NCBI GenBank assembly: GCA_015064555.1
Contig: SVRZ01000002.1
Coordinates: 1 to 64,000 of the forward strand
Direction of reading: 5' to 3'
Length of the DNA stretch: 64,000 nt
From: Oscillospiraceae bacterium
GTDB lineage: Bacteria; Bacillota; Clostridia; Oscillospirales; CAG-272
Part shown: one piece after another, positions 61,486 to 64,000 of the stretch
How the letters are laid out: each line of letters starts with the position of its first letter
How positions within the stretch are numbered: position 1 is the first letter of the stretch
Notes under the pieces: generated by a model
Told to the model about the DNA's origin: nothing
Seen by the model: only the letters and a program-made list of their open reading frames with translations
Database searches by the model: none
Program-made: the position numbers and the translations under genes

Positions 61486-62277
61486 ATGAAAATAGTTTTT
61501 CTTACGGCGCTCGGTGTAGGCGGTGCTACTGCCGCGGGTGCTGTTATAGGATTTTTGTTCAAGCGGATGGCTTTGAGATTTGCAGACGTTATTATTGCCT
61601 TTTCGGCAGGTATAATGCTTGCCGCATCGGTTTTCGGTCTTATAATCCCGGCGCTCGGAGAAGGTAGCATAGGCGAGGCGCTGACGGTGTCGCTCGGAAT
61701 AGTGACGGGCGCTGTAATGATTCCGCTCGCGGGCTTTATAGCGGCTCTGGTAAGCCGCGCGGCAGGGAAGGGCAGATGCGACTTGGCAGCTCAGCCCTCA
61801 GGCACGGTGAAAAAGAAAAGAGAATGGGAAAGATCGCTCCTGTTTGTCCTTGCCATGGCTATCCATAATTTTCCCGAGGGGATCGCTGCGGGCGTCGGCT
61901 TCGCGGGTGACGATCTTGCGGGAGCCTTCGTTATAGCCGGGGCTATCGCTCTGCAGAATATCCCCGAAGGAATGGTGGTTATACCGCCTCTCATTGCCGC
62001 AGGCGTCAGCCCTGTGAAAAGTCTTGCATTTGCCGCTATGACAGGGCTTGCCGAGGTAGTCGGAGTTATGTTCGGATACTTTTTTGCGGGAGTATCGGAG
62101 TCACTTTTGCCGATCGCGCTTTCGCTTGCGGCAGGTGCTATGATCTTTGTGGCATCAGAGGACGGTTCGGATAAGGAGCGCAAAGAGGTAAGGATAAATA
62201 ATATCCGCCCTATAGCGTTTTCGATCGGATTCAGCCTTATGACGTTTCTCAATTTTTTGATATCGGCACTTGTGTGA
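61486..62277 (+). CDS. ZIP family divalent metal transporter
   Basis: A 263-residue membrane protein with about eight helices that imports zinc or similar divalent cations. The paired metal-binding helices are clear: MAIHNFPEGIAAGVGFAG near 122 (helix IV His-Asn-x2-Pro-Glu-Gly) and IALQNIPEGMVVIPPLIAAG near 153 (helix V). A variable cytosolic loop (SRAAGKGRCDLAAQPSGTVK and KKR) lies between. AAAGGA precedes the start. Followed by a long inverted repeat. Confidence 0.92.
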   Translation: MKIVFLTALGVGGATAAGAVIGFLFKRMALRFADVIIAFSAGIMLAASVFGLIIPALGEGSIGEALTVSLGIVTGAVMIPLAGFIAALVSRAAGKGRCDLAAQPSGTVKKKREWERSLLFVLAMAIHNFPEGIAAGVGFAGDDLAGAFVIAGAIALQNIPEGMVVIPPLIAAGVSPVKSLAFAAMTGLAEVVGVMFGYFFAGVSESLLPIALSLAAGAMIFVASEDGSDKERKEVRINNIRPIAFSIGFSLMTFLNFLISALV

Positions 62278-62457
62278 AGGGCGCATCCGGATACCCCTTC
62301 TTGTCGCATCAGCCGGGGGACGTGTCGAATTTACACATCATGCACAGAAAAATGAGTGATTGTCATATGTGTAGAAAAAACTTTTGAAAAATTGTGCACT
62401 TTTCACAAGTACGCGGCAAAAATACCAAAATGCTAAATAAAAGGTTTTCGACCTGTA
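62278..62457. other. Intergenic region after the ZIP gene
   Basis: No gene is supported here. A/T-rich sequence with an isolated GC-rich start (62280-62330); no promoter of consensus quality was seen before the inverted repeat. Confidence 0.4.
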
Positions 62458-62550
62458 AAAAGAGTAAATGTAATTTACCTTCAAGTGTCCTGTTTTTTGT
62501 AAACGGCGGGCACGTGGCGAGTTTCTCGGGTAAATTTCATTTACTCTTTT
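62458..62550. repeat. Large inverted repeat with 22-bp arms
   Basis: AAAAGAGTAAATGTAATTTA with CC (62458-62479) is complementary, with one mismatch, to 62529-62550. The 49-base loop contains a further GTGTCC/GGGCAC stem. The right arm runs into CTTTTCGTTTTTTG. It could be an oversized terminator for the ZIP gene, a structured RNA or a mobile repeat end. Confidence 0.6.
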
Positions 62551-62668
62551 CGTTTTTTGCCGAATTTTTTAAAAAAATGCGTAACCTTAAGTTTACATAA
62601 AAAAATATTTGGCAAATTCATCTATCTTTTTTTGCGGTCGGAGGGAGTACTACCGTAAAAAACCTATC

Positions 62669-62697
62669 TTGACAATCTTAGTTGATTGTGCTATAAT
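62669..62697 (+). promoter_or_regulatory. Perfect-consensus promoter of the secreted protein at the right end
   Basis: TTGACA (62669-62674), 17-base spacer, TATAAT (62692-62697). About 60 bases of leader with TTGGAGG before the ATG at 62761; expression is expected to be strong. Confidence 0.85.
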
Positions 62698-62760
62698 TTA
62701 GTACATAACACTCGCGCTTCACACGCGTGAGAAAAAGAAAATCTTGGAGGAAAACTTTTC

Positions 62761-64000
62761 ATGAAGAAGTCACTGTTTCAGAAGGTGATCTGTTTCATCC
62801 TTTCTGCGGCTATGCTGCTCAGTGCCGTTGCTCTTACGGTGTCCGCCGGTGAGCTTAAGCCGGACAGCACTGCGGCGACGCTTGATGAGATGCAGTCCCT
62901 GATAGGGACCACGTCTTATGCCGAGTATATCGCTCCGCACAAGGAAGCCGGCACTAAACCCGGACCTGCGATAATACTTCTCGACAACTCTACAGTTCAG
63001 GGTGTTGAGAAGGTTTCGGACAGTCAGGTCTGCATAGATGCTCAGCAGATCAATCAGCAGAATTGGGTGGATTTCAAGTCAAACCCTAATTATGCAAATG
63101 CTCTTTATCTTCCCGCTACCGGATCGGCAACCTGGTCATTTACCGTTCCCGAGGAAGCCAAGGGCATGTACTACATACGCATCGTATATTACAACTGCCT
63201 CACGTCCGAGAGCAGTATAAGTGTGATCGAGCGTAAGCTCTTCATTGATGATAGGCTTCCGTTCTCGGAGTCAGGTAACCTCAGTATAGCAAAGCATTGG
63301 GTTACCGATAACGTCGTTAAGAACGAGACTACCGATACTACGGAGAAGGACAACTACTCGGTAGTTCACGAGACTCGTGACGACGGATATTACAAGGTCG
63401 TCACCGCGATAAAGGACGGTAAGAAGACGGTCACCGAGTATAAGATATCTCAGGATATCAACGGAAACTCCATGGCACCCGACGTTGTAGAGAAGCCCAC
63501 TTGGTCAACCTACTACTGTCAGGATTCCACCGGATATGAGCATGATTACTTCCGCTTCTATATCCTCAACGGTACTCATACTCTCACCCTTGAGGCAGAG
63601 CGTGAGCCTATGATCGTAAGCTCCATCGAGCTTGTTCCCGTCGATGATGATACCGCGGTTGTTCCTACCTACAGTCAGGTTCTTGCGGAGTATGCAAACA
63701 AGGGATACACCGCACCCGATAAGGGCGAAATAACCGTTCTTGAGGCGGAGTTCCCCGATTTCGTATCCGACTCCTCGGTATATGCCACCAACGACAATTC
63801 CTCTGCCGGAAACTATCCTATAAAGTCCAAGGCGCAGGTATATAATGTAATAGGTGAGAACAGCTACAGCACCGTAGGACAGTGGGCGGCGTACAAGTTC
63901 ACCGTCAATAAGACCGGTCTTTATAAGTTCTCCATGCGTTACAAGCAGAACGGACGTCAGGGTATGTATATCTGCCGTTCCATAAAGCTTTCGGGCGGTG
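62761..64000 (+). CDS. Secreted multidomain protein, N-terminal part (runs off the window)
   Basis: The frame opens at ATG 62761 (GGAGG nine bases upstream) and continues to the window edge, 413 codons so far. A signal peptide ends near residue 29 (ALTVSA). Two beta-sandwich, carbohydrate-binding-like regions can be guessed: about 60-250 (LYLPATGSATWSFTVPEEAK, then GMYYIRIVYYNC, FRFYILNGTHTLTLEAERE) and from about 320 (VLEAEFPDF, SYSTVGQWAAYKFTVNKTGL, YKFSMRYKQNG). Such modules precede solute-binding or glycosidase domains in gut Clostridia, but the functional part lies beyond the window. Strong promoter and secretion suggest an abundant surface protein. Confidence 0.8.
   Translation, partial: MKKSLFQKVICFILSAAMLLSAVALTVSAGELKPDSTAATLDEMQSLIGTTSYAEYIAPHKEAGTKPGPAIILLDNSTVQGVEKVSDSQVCIDAQQINQQNWVDFKSNPNYANALYLPATGSATWSFTVPEEAKGMYYIRIVYYNCLTSESSISVIERKLFIDDRLPFSESGNLSIAKHWVTDNVVKNETTDTTEKDNYSVVHETRDDGYYKVVTAIKDGKKTVTEYKISQDINGNSMAPDVVEKPTWSTYYCQDSTGYEHDYFRFYILNGTHTLTLEAEREPMIVSSIELVPVDDDTAVVPTYSQVLAEYANKGYTAPDKGEITVLEAEFPDFVSDSSVYATNDNSSAGNYPIKSKAQVYNVIGENSYSTVGQWAAYKFTVNKTGLYKFSMRYKQNGRQGMYICRSIKLSGG

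Noticed and set aside
1-64000. Prophage, insertion sequence, rRNA or tRNA genes
   Set aside because: No integrase, transposase, structural phage protein, tRNA T-loop consensus or rRNA segment was recognised on either strand.

Overview
The window looks like chromosomal DNA of an anaerobic, low-to-mid GC, Gram-positive-type gut or rumen Clostridia (Oscillospirales/Christensenellales-like). The reasons are a complete six-subunit Rnf complex with its ApbE flavin transferase, a sodium-pump decarboxylase beta subunit, an SLH-domain protein, several BspA-like leucine-rich-repeat (LRR_5) surface proteins, lipoprotein signals, TTGACA/TATAAT promoters with 17-base spacers, GGAGG ribosome-binding sites and strong intrinsic terminators. 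No rRNA, tRNA, CRISPR array, phage or insertion sequence was seen. The taxonomic guess is inference.

Layout. 1-700: tail of an unknown gene, then a noncoding region made of small hairpins with a duplicated 100-bp element. 0.7-3.5 kb: two coupled genes of unknown function (a TPR membrane protein and a two-helix membrane protein), then a divergent pair of XRE regulator and small membrane protein sharing a promoter region with direct repeats. 3.8-6.7 kb: aldose 1-epimerase, cytidylate-kinase-like protein and NAD(P)H-hydrate dehydratase. 6.7-14 kb: SLH protein, then an operon of LRR protein, HprK-like P-loop protein, BY-kinase and a PD-(D/E)XK-like protein. 14.1-18 kb: galactose-type ABC transporter (mglBAC) with a tiny TTG-start membrane peptide at its end. 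18.1-23.1 kb: FAD-dependent oxidoreductase and a second LRR lipoprotein. 23.2-27.3 kb: three cytosolic peptidases (M29, M20C, M18). 27.5-31 kb: YbaK, TrmO, a MIF-like tautomerase, and folT-folC behind a tetrahydrofolate riboswitch. 31.1-38 kb: MFS transporter, a free-standing structured RNA (6S-like) and a 1707-residue LRR lipoprotein. 38.1-39.4 kb: sodium-pump decarboxylase beta subunit plus a 54-residue gamma-like subunit. 39.5-45.4 kb: oppBCDFA, in which OppA appears circularly permuted. 45.5-46.6 kb: threonine-aldolase-like enzyme. 46.8-55.3 kb: rnfCDGEAB, NusG-II protein, Gx transporter and apbE. 55.4-60.1 kb: giant secreted esterase-like protein. 60.4-64 kb: lipid kinase, ZIP transporter and the start of a secreted protein that runs off the window.

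How the genes fit together. Rnf couples ferredoxin:NAD+ electron transfer to ion transport; the decarboxylase subunits are another ion pump. Opp imports peptides and the three peptidases can degrade them, so the cell probably lives partly on peptides. MglBAC and the aldose epimerase serve galactose-type sugars. The LRR, SLH and esterase-like proteins form an extracellular arsenal for host or plant glycans.

The most unusual items are (1) an OppA whose usual C-terminal ~180 residues sit directly behind the signal peptide, ahead of the usual N-terminal part; (2) an RnfG enlarged to 645 residues with four FMN-binding modules, two of them nearly identical in DNA; (3) the LRR/HprK-like/BY-kinase/nuclease-like operon; and (4) the hairpin-rich repeat at the left end and the structured RNA at 32.6 kb. 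All family names come from reading motifs by eye; no database search was possible.
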